A stretch of DNA of 64,000 bases from Limnephilus marmoratus (GCA_917880885.1 OU862913.1:1612001-1676000), one strand, 5' to 3'. Shown: positions 45,101 through 49,324, counted from the first letter of the stretch. Notes: generated by a model not told the origin, from the sequence alone. A program made the numbers and translations.

Positions 45101-48084
45101 AGAGATTAAAAACAATCCGAAACTGTACAGTCCTCAGAAAGCGAAAGAATAAAGATACAATATGCGAAAAGCGCAAAAAAGGTATGCAGCATTGAAGATA
45201 ATAATTGTTGGATGATTTTTATAGCGCCATTTTCGTGAGAAAGATATGAGTGGAAGAGCCCAGAGAAAGCAAGGTCGAAGATGGCAAAAGAACTCTCTAA
45301 ATTATTTGAAAAAAAAAGAGGAGCATTGTAAAATAGAAATGATTGTAGTAGAAAATATGCCTCCAATTAGTGACAATGTTAAGGAAATATCCAATAATGT
45401 GCGAAACACTCTAGATCCTGACCTCTTCACAGTCGAGAATGAACAACGATTCACACAAAAAACATGCATGGTCTAACGAATGTTAGAAAATTAAGGTACA
45501 GATCTATGAAAAACATTACCAAGTTACAGGATGAGATAAACAAATTTAAGAAAGAGAAAAAAAACGAACAAAGGAAAATGGAGGCGTTGCAGCTACAAAA
45601 CGCAAACATAGCAATCGAAGATACATTAGCGAAAAAAGTAAACGACATAGCTACTATTGACTCGCCAACTATTTTCAATAATATTGATAACAATATGGTA
45701 TTGAGCGAATTCGACGGCTCCATGTTTTTGGACGATACTATTGCTTCTACGCCAGAATCTACTAAAACTATAGAAAAGAAATGTAAAGTGAAAATACTCT
45801 CAAACGTCCCGTTCGACTGTCAGCATTATTCCTTTTATAAAAATAGTACCCAAGAATTCAATCTTTTTGATCAATGTGAGTTGGAGAAGTTCATCCGATC
45901 CCTAAGAGTAGAAGATCCTGATTTCAATGAATCAAAACAGCAGTCTCCCAAAACTATGGAAATCCCACACATGGAAATTGACGAAAAGAGCTTATGGAGG
46001 CGCCATACAACTATGACTTCGATGACTGGATAATGGTTCAATATAAAATAAATAACAAAACACATCATTTCATTGGGAAAATTATTGGTAAATATGAATA
46101 CACACTAGAGTACAAAGTAATTTTTTTGAAAAAAGCTCAAGGAAATTCAAAAAAAAATGTTTGGCCAATTTCATTTCATTCTGGAATCACAAATTCTTCA
46201 GTGCTTGCAAGATCCATATGTGAATGGAAGAGGAAAATTCACTTTCAAAAATTTGCCGAACTTTAATTTAAAATAGTTTTCGAGCAAAAACTTTCACAAG
46301 AATAGCAACTCGTGATCTCATTAAAGTTCCTTAAATATCATGTTCCTATTTAGATGTAAGACCTGTACCTAGTACGTATTAATTATGTTGTGTTTGTTTA
46401 GTAGGGTCTCTGATGTTAATTTTAACTGCATTCCAATTGAGTTCTGTTCTTTTCTTATTTTAATTATTATTTTTAATATTTAAATATTTCTATTTTTCAA
46501 TTATTACAATGTGTGATCAGGAATGTAAAAATTTTGTATTTCTTGTGTCCAATACCCACTTATAAAACTGATTTATGAAGAATTTGACTACGCCTTATAA
46601 TTTCGGTGTAAGTAGTATAAGTAGGGAATTTTTCGTTGTGCCTGTGATGTTCCAGCTGCATTTTCTTCATTTGTACCTATTTTGATATTTTGTCCATTAT
46701 TTTTCAACAATTTATACAAATATTGCAAAAACATAAGTAAGCAGAACTGATTACATATGAAAAAATGTATTTCTTGTCTCCAATACTCGAAAGTCTGAAT
46801 AAAGCTTTTAGTTTTTCACAATAATAGATTTTTCTTCCTTTTTCCTAATCCGCTCATCACGTCAGGTCAAATGATACTTGGCATGATTTGAAATCTATTT
46901 TATTATTTAATTTCAATTCATATTCCATTATTCACAGAAATTTTAAGAACTTTGAACGTGTTCACTACCATCTATTAATATTTCATTACCAAACTTCATC
47001 ACCATCCAAATTTATAAATTACCATCCAACAGTTTTTCATTACCATCCACACCTTCATTACCATCCATCAATTTTCTTCGTATCTAAGTGTCGTACAAAG
47101 GTGCCCTTTTCACCTCTCTACATCTGGTAGGTACAGGAACCCATTTCTATACAAATATATAGTAAAAACGCAAAAAAAAAAAATTCCGCGGAATCAGGCA
47201 AATTTGAACGAAACGGCGGAATGACCCATTATAACCAACACTACTGCCACAAGTCACCCAAGTGGTTCGCTATATTTGATGACTTAGCGCGGGTTCATGG
47301 GATGAGGTTTGTCTTGGCGGTGGATTTTTCTGCCCATCATCTGCATGGCAGGCCGGATCGGGAGAGAATGGTTGAGGGAGTCCATTTGACTTTCCCAGCC
47401 GTACTCTATGACATAGGCCTTGAGGGAAATTATTTTCCTCAGGGCCTCCTGTGTGGAGTTAATGTAAAAAAAAAACGTCGCCTTACACCGCAGTGGGAGG
47501 GATGGATTCGTACGTCCATCACTCCTGGACACACTGACCGCCAGATGCCTACCCACCGCTAATACACACTGAAGGCCCTGAGGGAAATTATTTTCTTCAG
47601 GGCCTCCTGTGTGGAGTTAATGTAAAAAAAATATCGCCTTACACCGCAGTGGGAGGGATGGATTCGTACGTCCATCACTCCTGGACACACTGACCGCCAG
47701 ATGCCTACCCATCGCTAATACACACTGGAGGCCCTGAGGGAAATTATTTTCCTCAGGGCCTCCTGTGTGGAGTTAATGTAAAAAAAACATCGCCTTACAC
47801 CGCAGTGGGAGGGATGGATTCGTACGTCCATCACTCCTGGACACACTGACCGCCAGATGCCTACCCACCGCTAATGCACACAGGAGGCCCTGAGCTGAAT
47901 TATTTTCCTCATGGCCTCCTGTGTGGAGCTGATGTAAAATAAATTGTAATCATTGATTTTTACCTGATTTTTTTTGATCATCCACAAATTGAGTTGGTTT
48001 CTCATTGTGTGTTAAATTTGCACTTATCACATTGTAACAACTCAAAAGCAATACAAGCGTCACCGACTTTTTAAACATGCACAT
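14932..48084 (-). CDS. sca-like: Scabrous-like secreted fibrinogen-related protein (whole gene; 9 exons seen, last exon(s) off the window)
   Basis: Nine exons join in one frame: 48084-47964, 37770-37672, 35938-35832, 33121-33027, 31747-31476, 24312-23467, 20923-20689, 16713-16464, 15110-14932. All have GT/AG borders and matching phases (1,1,0,2,1,1,2,0,2), giving 734 codons plus 2 bases. Order: signal peptide (residues 1-22), heptad-rich stalk (about 41-232), acidic and basic linker (232-514), pre-domain segment (514-592), FReD (about 592 onward). The FReD is cut before its C-terminal WxSW/Ca-site region, which needs at least one further exon below base 1. N-glycosylation sequons occur in exons 1, 2, 6 and 9. 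Known biology: Drosophila Scabrous is a secreted coiled-coil plus FReD protein of 774 residues acting on Notch signalling and cell spacing; the length here extrapolates to about 785. The family name rests on architecture, length and absence of collagen repeats; another insect FReD gene (angiopoietin/ficolin-like) is the alternative. Confidence 0.75.
15180..15970 (+). mobile_element. LINE 3' end in intron 8
   Basis: The frame 15310-15624 reads as an RT C-terminal tail (QTIRNTRAINKELLQAPFSK ... SKYTACKLYNTLPATIRQTD), then a 3' UTR with 'gtgagacaggcataaaa' and an (aaat)n tail. 5'-truncated. Antisense to the host gene. Confidence 0.75.
16464..16713 (-). CDS. sca-like: Scabrous-like exon 8: fibrinogen domain, N-terminal half
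   Basis: 250 bases, phase 2 to 0. Acceptor TCTTTCCAG|GCATTT, donor TTTGAG|GTAATT. Signature text: ELIFQRRSSGSVNFARPW, ADYKWGFGD, GDYWLGTLLL, VELRVELEDFDGEMVWAEYD and QFE. These match the FReD pattern (WxxxQRRxDGSVxFxRxW, GFG, EYWLGN, LRVxLEDFDG). The canonical 'GWTV' before the QRR motif is replaced by GELI, so the first strand has diverged. Confidence 0.95.
17686..18289. mobile_element. piggyBac-like MITE
   Basis: TTAACCCTCCGCCCGTCGCG at the left (17686) and CGCGACGGGTCGAGGGTTAA at the right (ends 18289): imperfect inverted termini with TTAA target duplication. 604 bp, AT-rich interior, no transposase. Confidence 0.85.
18636..19383 (-). mobile_element. Non-autonomous Helitron with both ends
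   Basis: Minus strand starts TCTATAATATAAAAATGAAT at 19383, preceded by A, and ends GGCAT-loop-ATGCC-GGGACTAGCTAG at 18636, followed by T. TC start, 3' hairpin, CTAG end and A/T insertion are all canonical. The body includes the pyrimidine-rich tract 18680-18940 shared with the 4-6 kb copies. No Rep/Hel gene. Confidence 0.8.
19384..19738 (-). pseudogene. Unrecognised 118-codon frame, C-terminus broken by a Helitron
   Basis: Starts at ATG 19738 and stays open with complex, protein-like composition (KLSDGVFPAKTLKAVQDV, LTQIRESCQKSSVKLAS, LELAGKMFNPAIVGQN, FLEGNIYFQRQLVEQVRDA) until it meets the Helitron end at 19383. Ignoring the Helitron, the frame would stop three codons later, suggesting a natural C-terminus. 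Predicted mostly helical, no cysteine pairs, no transmembrane segment. I do not recognise the family. It lies between the arms of the long-TIR element, so it is most likely an element-encoded gene; a captured host exon or retrocopy is possible. Same strand as the host gene but not needed for its frame. Confidence 0.5.
20689..20923 (-). CDS. sca-like: Scabrous-like exon 7: segment before the fibrinogen domain
   Basis: 235 bases, phase 1 to 2. Acceptor GATTTCAG|ATAACA, donor TTCAAG|GTGAGTTT. Acidic first half (ENPEDKYDETQKSGNILETE), then ISFEKPITVQHFSCKVIEAL and CGLPNSR, whose cysteines sit where the FReD N-terminus normally has its first conserved Cys. The frame fits both neighbours. Its acceptor is also the edge of a minisatellite (20919-21412). 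Confidence 0.75.
20919..21412. repeat. Minisatellite of 23-25-bp units derived from the exon 7 splice acceptor
   Basis: About 20 diverged units of GTTATCTGAAATCATATGTTG plus GATTT. The first unit contains the acceptor of exon 7 itself (minus-strand GATTTCAG|ATAACAAATC at 20930-20914), so the array consists of repeated 3' splice sites extending upstream into intron 6. Confidence 0.9.
21413..22535. other. Intron 6 sequence, nothing identified
   Basis: AT-rich. A short inverted pair around 21635-21690 ('tccacattttggcc' against 'accaaaatgtgg') is the only structure noticed. No gene. Confidence 0.4.
22536..22737 (-). mobile_element. tRNA-Thr-like element with short inverted ends
   Basis: The ends ATGAAGACAATATT and AACATTGTCTTCAT are inverted. 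The middle (22600-22671, minus) is a 72-base tRNA-like sequence with intact A/B boxes, acceptor GGTTCCG/CGGAGCC and a TGT triplet in the anticodon position, but a broken anticodon stem and A at position 33. Not a functional tRNA. A related copy is at 63281-63492. Confidence 0.7.
22805..22950 (+). mobile_element. Inverted partial copy of the tRNA-Thr-like element
   Basis: 22814-22879 repeats the tRNA-like part (5' truncated), and the flank to 22950 repeats the body and even the outside flank 'atttgatta'. With 22536-22660 it forms an inverted repeat with arms of about 115 bases. Confidence 0.75.
23467..24312 (-). CDS. sca-like: Scabrous-like exon 6: large linker exon
   Basis: 846 bases, phase 1 to 1; residues about 232-514. 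Acceptor GTTTTCAG|TTACAG, donor TTCAA|GTGAGTAT. Contains an acidic block (EEEKKAETVDEIEDIDHDY), a strongly basic block (KHKKIKSRVARHGKK, where RVAR fits a minimal furin-type RxxR site), a further coiled-coil stretch, a C-rich motif (LRCGFNYF, SDCWSIN) and sequons NGT, NTS, NGS, NAT and two NKT. It is poorly conserved-looking, as in the middle of Scabrous proteins. Cleavage at RVAR is an inference. Confidence 0.85.
24475..24725 (+). mobile_element. SINE family 2, 5' half
   Basis: Starts CAATTTGGGAGCCGG and shows the GGAACCATTTATTGGATAAC box, then is broken after the GACCTAACCTTTC box. A second start (CAATTTGGGAGGCGGG) at 24707 joins it to LINE text. Confidence 0.7.
24726..24900 (+). pseudogene. 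Small LINE ORF2 C-terminal scrap
   Basis: WDNIKIPKFNTKLMQNNYIY and GIKFFNNLPIEIK resemble the LINE tail motif (xxxFNxLPxxIK). Confidence 0.6.
24901..25615. other. Intron 5 sequence, nothing identified
   Basis: AT-rich; only short chance frames. Confidence 0.4.
25616..26640 (-). pseudogene. LINE RT C-terminal fragment
   Basis: The frame 26173-26460 encodes YLTYIFYRLKEVLNIDKLKM, YFSLVQSSLMYGIIGWGG and LQTTQNYIIKVMY: the region after the RT palm in Jockey-like LINEs. Frameshifts surround it. T-rich 25620-25670 is its poly-A side. Confidence 0.8.
26641..27040. other. Nothing identified
   Basis: AT-rich intron 5 sequence between LINE fragments. Confidence 0.4.
27041..27275 (+). pseudogene. LINE RT fragment (VNDE..EQVDEFVY family)
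   Basis: Encodes LFERKSAKTICYIVVNDENL, EQVDEFVYWESMFTRDGKAD and RDIEGTV, the same segment as the 40.2-40.9 kb and 10.4-kb fragments, with YLGS mutated to YWES. It continues as debris to 27360. Confidence 0.85.
27400..27789 (+). mobile_element. SINE family 1 copy
   Basis: Head truncated at 'ggctcttgcctcgcactcc', B box present (GGAATCGAATCCC), full body, end GGTATTTATGTAAAAAAAG. Confidence 0.85.
27800..28740 (+). pseudogene. LINE C-terminus split by a hAT-like element
   Basis: Before the insertion: GRRGRPRKTWHDQLNHILES and GHVKGQN (about 27893-27985). After it: RRCMNVNEARSVCQDRVIW and RSFLSAYPCGET (28613-28730). The same protein end is seen uninterrupted at 29741-29959 (minus). The family shares the RKTWHDQ...C-terminal signature with RTE-like LINEs. 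Confidence 0.85.
27986..28604. mobile_element. Non-autonomous hAT-like element, CATAGACATATG family
   Basis: Inverted ends CATAGACATATGAATATTAG and its inverse; 8-bp direct flank GTCAGAAT (27978-27985, 28605-28612). The interior holds a perfect TGACGTCA palindrome (cAMP-response-like) and 'aaatacggcaacaaaatatt'. A second copy is at 37874-38483. No transposase. Confidence 0.85.
28992..29505. mobile_element. Foldback-like element family B, short copy
   Basis: The left half has about six units of GACGAATATCTACAG or GACTAATATCTATGAG; the right half has about seven of the inverse (CTGTAGATATTAGTC, CATAGATATTCGTCC). Flanks TCAAAACTC (28983-28991) and CCAAAACTC (29506-29514) fit a 9-bp duplication with one change. 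No ORF of note. The long copy is at 41228. Confidence 0.8.
29741..29984 (-). pseudogene. LINE C-terminal fragment
   Basis: NGRRSRGLPRKTWHDQVNQI, LEMGYVKSQN and RRCMNVSEAKSLPRPSCSAV, then stop. Same family as 27.8-28.7 kb, opposite strand. Confidence 0.85.
29987..30075 (+). mobile_element. SINE family 2, 3' scrap
   Basis: TTCCTTTCCTTAAAAAAAAA, CTCCACACAGCATCCCCAAA and a version of the terminal stem-loop (GCTGAGG...CCTCAGGGC). Confidence 0.7.
30182..30541 (-). mobile_element. SINE family 2 copy
   Basis: Poly-T start, decayed stem-loop (GTCCCTGAAG...CCTCAGGAC), GGGGATGCTGTGTGGAGGG, and CCCATACCCGCCTCCCAAAT at the head end. Confidence 0.8.
30608..30955 (-). mobile_element. SINE family 2 copy
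   Basis: From 'ttttttattctttacatg' through GCCCCGAGGAAAATAATTTC and GGTGTTGGTTATCCAATAAA to CGCCTAGCAAATTG. About 70 bases separate it from the preceding copy in the same orientation. Confidence 0.85.
30956..31475. other. Intron 5 sequence, nothing identified
   Basis: AT-rich text downstream of exon 5 (in gene sense). No repeat or gene recognised. Confidence 0.4.
31476..31747 (-). CDS. sca-like: Scabrous-like exon 5: long coiled coil
   Basis: 272 bases, phase 2 to 1. Acceptor TTTCCAG|TGGAC, donor TTTG|GTATGTTC. About 91 residues with strong heptads: DRIELLESKLSVLLNLE, VASIEESLDKLDAVLTRIG, VMAALKQMERKFEKSLEVV. The likely role is oligomerisation of the secreted protein. The open frame extends past both borders as chance readthrough. 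Confidence 0.9.
31765..32540 (+). pseudogene. LINE RT C-terminus and 3' UTR in intron 4
   Basis: VVSLNTHLRCGTQA in one frame and WNPGYAVHKNRIESAQNRFL, RYLNFRSFRSHVSNEDS, CRRNIADSVMLFIITHNLI, DCPDLLQRLSFHVPNRNS in the next: a frameshifted LINE thumb/C-terminal region. Tail with (aaat)n near 32515. Confidence 0.85.
32572..32995 (-). mobile_element. SINE family 1 copy
   Basis: Poly-T at 32572-32592, full body, and a tRNA-like head ending GACTACGGAGGTCG (plus strand), with B box GGGTTCGAACCCG. It ends about 30 bases from the exon 4 donor. Confidence 0.85.
33027..33121 (-). CDS. sca-like: Scabrous-like exon 4: WDTF conserved stalk block
   Basis: 95 bases, phase 0 to 2. Acceptor TATACAG|GAGAGG, donor AACCG|GTATTT. 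Encodes ERAHVWDTFQLHVSAWNEQ and IKSLDRKVDIIN, GC-richer than its intron surroundings, as expected for a constrained exon. The inverted SINE family 1 head lies only about 30 bases beyond its donor. Confidence 0.85.
33180..34430 (+). repeat. Long polypurine (GAAGAA/GATGAAGAAG) tract
   Basis: More than 1 kb of degenerate GAAGAAGAAAAA/GAGGAGATGAAG text in intron 3, interrupted by an RTE 3' end (33735-34135). The reverse-strand SSSFFL frames are shadows. Confidence 0.9.
33735..34135 (+). pseudogene. RTE-type LINE, 3' end only
   Basis: Encodes RALDVFERKIVRRIFGPVLE, NGFWRRRYNNEFYTLFKEL and GILRWMCHVERI, then frameshifted C-terminus, GGGGTTGTAGAGCC and a short (ATG)n tail. It is homologous to the end of the intact element at 55.7 kb (FERKVLRRIYGPV, GRLRWAGHIQRM). 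Confidence 0.9.
34925..35577. pseudogene. LINE-J fragment in inverted, head-to-head arrangement
   Basis: Minus strand 35577-35250 encodes VTLSDQLRYGGSIEARVKLA, SQKLGVPYRARRYFNSTQLL and FGSHLWSGAPKYLKNTLDSV. Plus strand 34950-35250 encodes the downstream tail (SRETRQTRAQHLYTVDICHM, STARLWNDLPASV). In the collinear copy (61057-61690) both are on one strand, so this copy has an internal inversion or twin-priming junction near 35250. Confidence 0.85.
35832..35938 (-). CDS. sca-like: Scabrous-like exon 3: coiled coil
   Basis: 107 bases, phase 1 to 0. Acceptor TTTATTTTCAG|ATCAA, donor ACAG|GTGAAAAC. The product DQLDKFSSLYMGRLDQKLTS followed by LASDVSSTDSNVKNIQ has leucine/valine heptad spacing. 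Confidence 0.8.
36341..36700 (-). mobile_element. Helitron-like 3' terminus
   Basis: Minus strand ends CCCGGGCATCACCGGGG-ACTTCAG-CTAG at 36344: hairpin then CTAG. The body contains the 'ctattggtgaaaaccgtat' repeat phrase. The 5' end was not defined. Confidence 0.5.
36718..36884. mobile_element. MITE with 24-base inverted termini
   Basis: GGGAACGTACCCATACTACG at the left and its exact inverse at the right; flank TAT on both sides. The interior has a run of 18 C and a C-rich half. No ORF. Confidence 0.8.
36904..37200 (-). mobile_element. Helitron-like 3' terminus
   Basis: Minus strand ends GGCCGGGTCTGCTAG at 36904, the CTAG-type end seen at 11187. The body shares 'cattttgagcgact' with 36.6 kb and 0.7 kb. 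Confidence 0.45.
37500..37626 (+). repeat. G-rich tract of the 4-6 kb repeat family
   Basis: 'gtggcacgcgagctgtttga' followed by runs of 9-12 G. It lies about 50 bases downstream of exon 2 in gene sense, inside intron 2. Confidence 0.8.
37672..37770 (-). CDS. sca-like: Scabrous-like exon 2: stalk
   Basis: Exactly 33 codons, phase 1 to 1. Acceptor TTATTTACAG|AACAG, donor GGAG|GTAAGTAA. Encodes EQNCTSTFKEMHSTQEEK and MSAMQNALKNIG: hydrophilic, helix-prone, with an NCT sequon and one cysteine that could form an inter-chain disulphide. Frame continuity with exons 1 and 3 supports it. Confidence 0.8.
37874..38483. mobile_element. Non-autonomous hAT-like element, CATAGACATATG family (copy 2)
   Basis: 8-bp duplication CAATAAAC (37866-37873, 38484-38491). 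The interior parallels 27986-28604 ('ctaagtgataaaagcgtat', TGTGACGTCATCATTCTT, 'taaattatgaaacatttg'). Its left end is more diverged. Confidence 0.8.
38560..38975 (+). pseudogene. LINE-J 3' end
   Basis: Encodes TDGLQSLERRRQVGRLSLFY, RYYNGRCSEELGSLIPSA, RETRQTRAQHLYTVDI and STARLWNGLPASVFPPS, then the 3' UTR CTCCACACAGCATCCCAGAT, the stem-loop CCCTGAGG...CCTCAGGG and GGAGTTAATGTAAAAAAAAA. The coding part is the C-terminal tail of a Jockey/CR1-like ORF2. Confidence 0.85.
39045..39130 (+). mobile_element. Single arm of the 62911-63220 inverted-repeat element
   Basis: GTTATGCCGTGTTGCGCTAC, TTAGCCAACGTTTCGGACAT and CATCATCAGGGCAGAT; the opposite arm is absent. Confidence 0.75.
39209..39622 (+). 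mobile_element. SINE family 1, best full-length copy
   Basis: tRNA-like head GGCCGGCGTAGTCCAGCGGT ... B box GGGATCGAATCCCGGCG, then the linker 'aaataaaatgtatttgatt', the body with GGCACGTTCCAGAGTGGAAG and CTCACAACATACCCCATTTG, and the end GGGACTCTTGTGCG ... ATGTAAAAAAAA. About 414 bases. The head has Pol III A and B boxes, so it is a tRNA-derived SINE. Confidence 0.9.
39640..40025 (+). repeat. LINE-like 3' UTR with a 139-bp tandem duplication
   Basis: The block 39647-39786 is repeated at 39787-39925 ('cttttgtaattactaacat'-type start, 'cgtaatgcactatctttcc' inside). The end 'tcgtgtaaaagcccatcag' with 'taataaataaa' looks like a LINE tail. Confidence 0.7.
40155..40861 (-). pseudogene. LINE RT fragment joined to a LINE-J tail
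   Basis: 40861-40340 encodes YLKVCCLLYAGDAVLISNHM, EDLQSLVSRMNEVCMKNELM, NVSKSKVMLFERERTKAVCN and DEFVYLGSMFIRDGKADRDI. The catalytic YADD is YAGD here, which inactivates it. Around 40330 the sequence switches to the LINE-J tail (ISGLCVSSFLQHGSLQDQC in shifted frame) and its 3' stem-loop, reading to poly-T at 40160. This is a chimera of two LINE families. Confidence 0.85.
40862..41060 (-). mobile_element. SINE family 2 fragments
   Basis: Two broken tails in tandem (poly-T at 40930-40940; 'tagctccacacaggaggcc'), then TTTTTTAAGGAAAGGAAGGA. Confidence 0.65.
41228..42016. mobile_element. Foldback-like element family B, long copy
   Basis: Same repeat-built termini as 28992-29505 (GACGAATATCTACAG units on the left, inverses on the right), plus an internal 280 bp absent from the short copy. 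9-bp duplication CCATTAGGG at 41219-41227 and 42017-42025. No ORF. Confidence 0.85.
42229..43032. mobile_element. hAT-type non-autonomous element carrying a nested MITE
   Basis: Termini CAGGGTTTCCCAACC and GGTTGGGAAGTCCTG, exact 8-bp duplication ATCTAAAG (42221-42228, 43033-43040). The AT-rich interior contains no transposase. The subterminal ends are C/G-rich ('tacgccccccct'). Confidence 0.9.
42296..42575. mobile_element. Harbinger-type MITE
   Basis: GGGGTCGTCCATTAATCAC and its inverse (GTGATTAATGAACGACCCC), with TTA on both sides. 280 bp. Nested inside the hAT element. Confidence 0.85.
43041..43565 (-). mobile_element. Two SINE family 2 fragments in tandem
   Basis: 43050-43290 and 43291-43545 both show the CCAGTCTCT, CAAGACCTGGACAAACCTCA or CAAGACCTAGACAAACCTCA boxes and end towards CGCCTCCC or CTAAATCACT. 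Confidence 0.75.
44024..44209 (-). pseudogene. Short protein-like frame in the GGGTCATTCC element
   Basis: MLEGNDAWSVTKLFSSTEIA, DISLFSDERLPPSRCSD and GDTAADQQGQTRSQF, then stop. It is GC-richer than its surroundings and composition looks like coding sequence (an N-terminus or first exon). No homologue recognised. Confidence 0.4.
45024..46266 (+). pseudogene. Broken element-encoded protein with basic N-terminus and C-terminal beta domain
   Basis: Three frames read as one decayed gene. 45024-45240 has stops (NPKLYSPQKAKE, YNMRKAQKRYAALK). 45246-45476 has SGRAQRKQGRRWQKNSLNYL, then PPISDN. 45464-46033 has a coiled coil (ITKLQDEINKFKKEKKNEQ), an acidic stretch and FIRSLRVEDPDF. 45994-46266 has APYNYDFDDWIMVQYKIN, FIGKIIGKYEYTLEYKVIFL and NVWPISFHSGI. 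The last part resembles a small module (GDWVxVxY...YVGxI...EYxVxFLxK...FxWP) found at the end of many uncharacterised insect and cnidarian repeat proteins; that is from memory. At least two frameshifts. No DDE triad seen. Confidence 0.6.
47479..47938 (+). repeat. Three 156-bp tandem units, each ending in the SINE/LINE 3' stem-loop
   Basis: Units start CGCCTTACACCGCAGTGGGA at 47479, 47635 and 47791. Each ends CCCTGAGGGAAATTATTTTC-type stem-loop and GGAGTTAATGTAAAA (the last GGAGCTGATGTAAAA). The final unit stops about 25 bases before the exon 1 splice donor. Confidence 0.9.
47964..48084 (-). CDS. sca-like: Scabrous-like exon 1: start codon and signal peptide
   Basis: Encodes residues 1-40. 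MCMFKKSVTLVLLLSCYNVI is a classic signal peptide: basic n-region, leucine-rich core, and cleavage predicted after ISA (residue 22), followed by an NLT glycosylation sequon. A second in-frame Met is codon 3; I chose the first because nothing distinguishes them. Donor CAG|GTAAAAAT. Phase 1. Too short for ordinary ORF scans. The 3' neighbour is a SINE-tail array ending about 25 bases from the donor. Confidence 0.8.
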
Positions 48085-48248
48085 TTCGGGATATGAACCG
48101 CGACGGTATTGGAATATAACTGACGATAAATGAATGGACTTGAGTACTTAATTAATTGCATGGTCAAACCACATGTGTTTTAAATTAGTAAAGACAGAGT
48201 AGAACTGGAGAACATGTGTGTCTATATTTGCAGCCTGTATTAATTTAT

Positions 48249-48325
48249 TACGAGAGACGGGAAGGCTGATAGAGATGTTGAAGGAAGGGTAAATGCATAT
48301 AACTCCATTAAACACTTGGACCCCT
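48249..48325 (+). pseudogene. LINE RT scrap
   Basis: TRDGKADRDVEGRVNAYNSI, same RT family as the 10.4, 27.1 and 40.5 kb fragments. About 165 bases upstream of the Scabrous-like start codon. Confidence 0.7.
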
Positions 48326-48416
48326 AAGCTTGTTTTTTTATGTTATTTATTTATTGTTTGTTTTTGTTATAAAGAATACATCAGTTCAAAGAAGCTTTGA
48401 CTGTCCAACTAGGAAG

Positions 48417-48647
48417 CAAGGGCGGATCCAGCTTTGACACCAGGGGGGGTCACATAGCGCCAGGGGGGGGGGGGGGTCACATAGCGCCAAGGGGGGTCAC
48501 ATAGTCGTGATCAAGGCACAATACTTCATAATTTAATTTTTATAATAATAGATACAAGTAAAAAGTAGGGTATTAGTGGTCCACCTAGGTCCTGGACCCA
48601 CCCCAGGGGGGGGGGGTCATGACCCCCCCCCCCTGGATCCGCCCTTG
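48417..48647. mobile_element. hAT MITE, CAAGGGCGGATCCAG termini
   Basis: Perfect 15-base inverted termini, 8-bp duplication CTAGGAAG (48409-48416, 48648-48655), G-rich/C-rich subterminal runs. A single terminus recurs at 12880. Confidence 0.92.
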
Positions 48648-48655
48648 CTAGGAAG

Positions 48656-49324
48656 GTCTCCCGTTCTAGGACAGTCAAATGACAGAAACATTTTGATAAG
48701 CGTAAATTTAATTTAGAAATGACCAATTTGGGACACAAATCAACAAATCATCGCCAAAAAACTTTATCTTATTTACTAAAGCTCAGGCAAAAATATTTAA
48801 TTATTTATAATGTATGCACAATTTAATTATTTACTAATTTAGTTATTATTAATTATTTATAATTATGCACAAGTATCCTTTACGTACATGTTTTTTTTTT
48901 CAATATTGAAAAAAGAAAGAAATGTAAAATTATAAGATTACTTGTAAATAAACCAAAAGAAAAATTATACATAAGAAAAATAACACATATTAATTAGAAA
49001 TAAACCAAAAGAAAAATAATACAATAAGCGGTGAAGAAGAAACAAATAGAAAATACCTGTATACAGTGACCTTGTTAAAAAAAGTACTGCTAAATTGTTT
49101 AAGTAGTACAGCTTTATACTTCAGTAGAGGCATACAAAAAATATCAGAATCATTAGCATAAAAAGTTTTCAAAAATGTTTAAAGTGTTTTCCAATAGTAC
49201 TTTAAAGAACTTAATCAGCCATTACAATAAACTAAATCCGAAAGAAGCCTCGTAAGCAAAACATTTTACACTGCAAAGGCAGACTCTCAATAATTAATTT
49301 TACAAAAGACTGTTTATTCGACAA
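48656..49324. other. AT-rich, nothing identified
   Basis: Possible 5' UTR/promoter side of the Scabrous-like gene, but no TATA/initiator pair stands out on the minus strand. The short minus frame at 48990-49172 is not gene-like. Confidence 0.4.

Larger units (their letters stand above)
43621..47227. mobile_element. GGGTCATTCC-terminal DNA element, superfamily not recognised
   Basis: Left end GGGTCATTCCACGGTTTCGT, right end inverse GGGTCATTCCGCCGTTTCGT, similarity continuing over about 30 bases. The target duplication is unclear (ATAA exact; a 7-8-base one would need mutations). The motif TTCATTACC(A/T)TCC recurs about ten times near both ends and in the middle (43800, 44190, 44345-44370, inverse at 44415, cluster 46980-47065). 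Coding remnants on both strands are listed separately. I cannot place it in a known superfamily. Confidence 0.75.
43566..47478 (+). mobile_element. SINE family 2 copy split by a 3.6-kb DNA element
   Basis: 43566-43620 (TTTGGGAGGCGGGTATGGGT ... ATTTATTGGATAA) and 47228-47478 (ATTATAACCAACACTACTGC ... stem-loop, ATGTAAAAAAAA) are the two halves. The insertion is 43621-47227. The tail is repeated downstream (47479-47938). Confidence 0.85.

Noticed and set aside
45106..45723. Minus-strand 86- and 90-codon frames
   Set aside because: Antisense shadows of the plus-strand element gene remnants.
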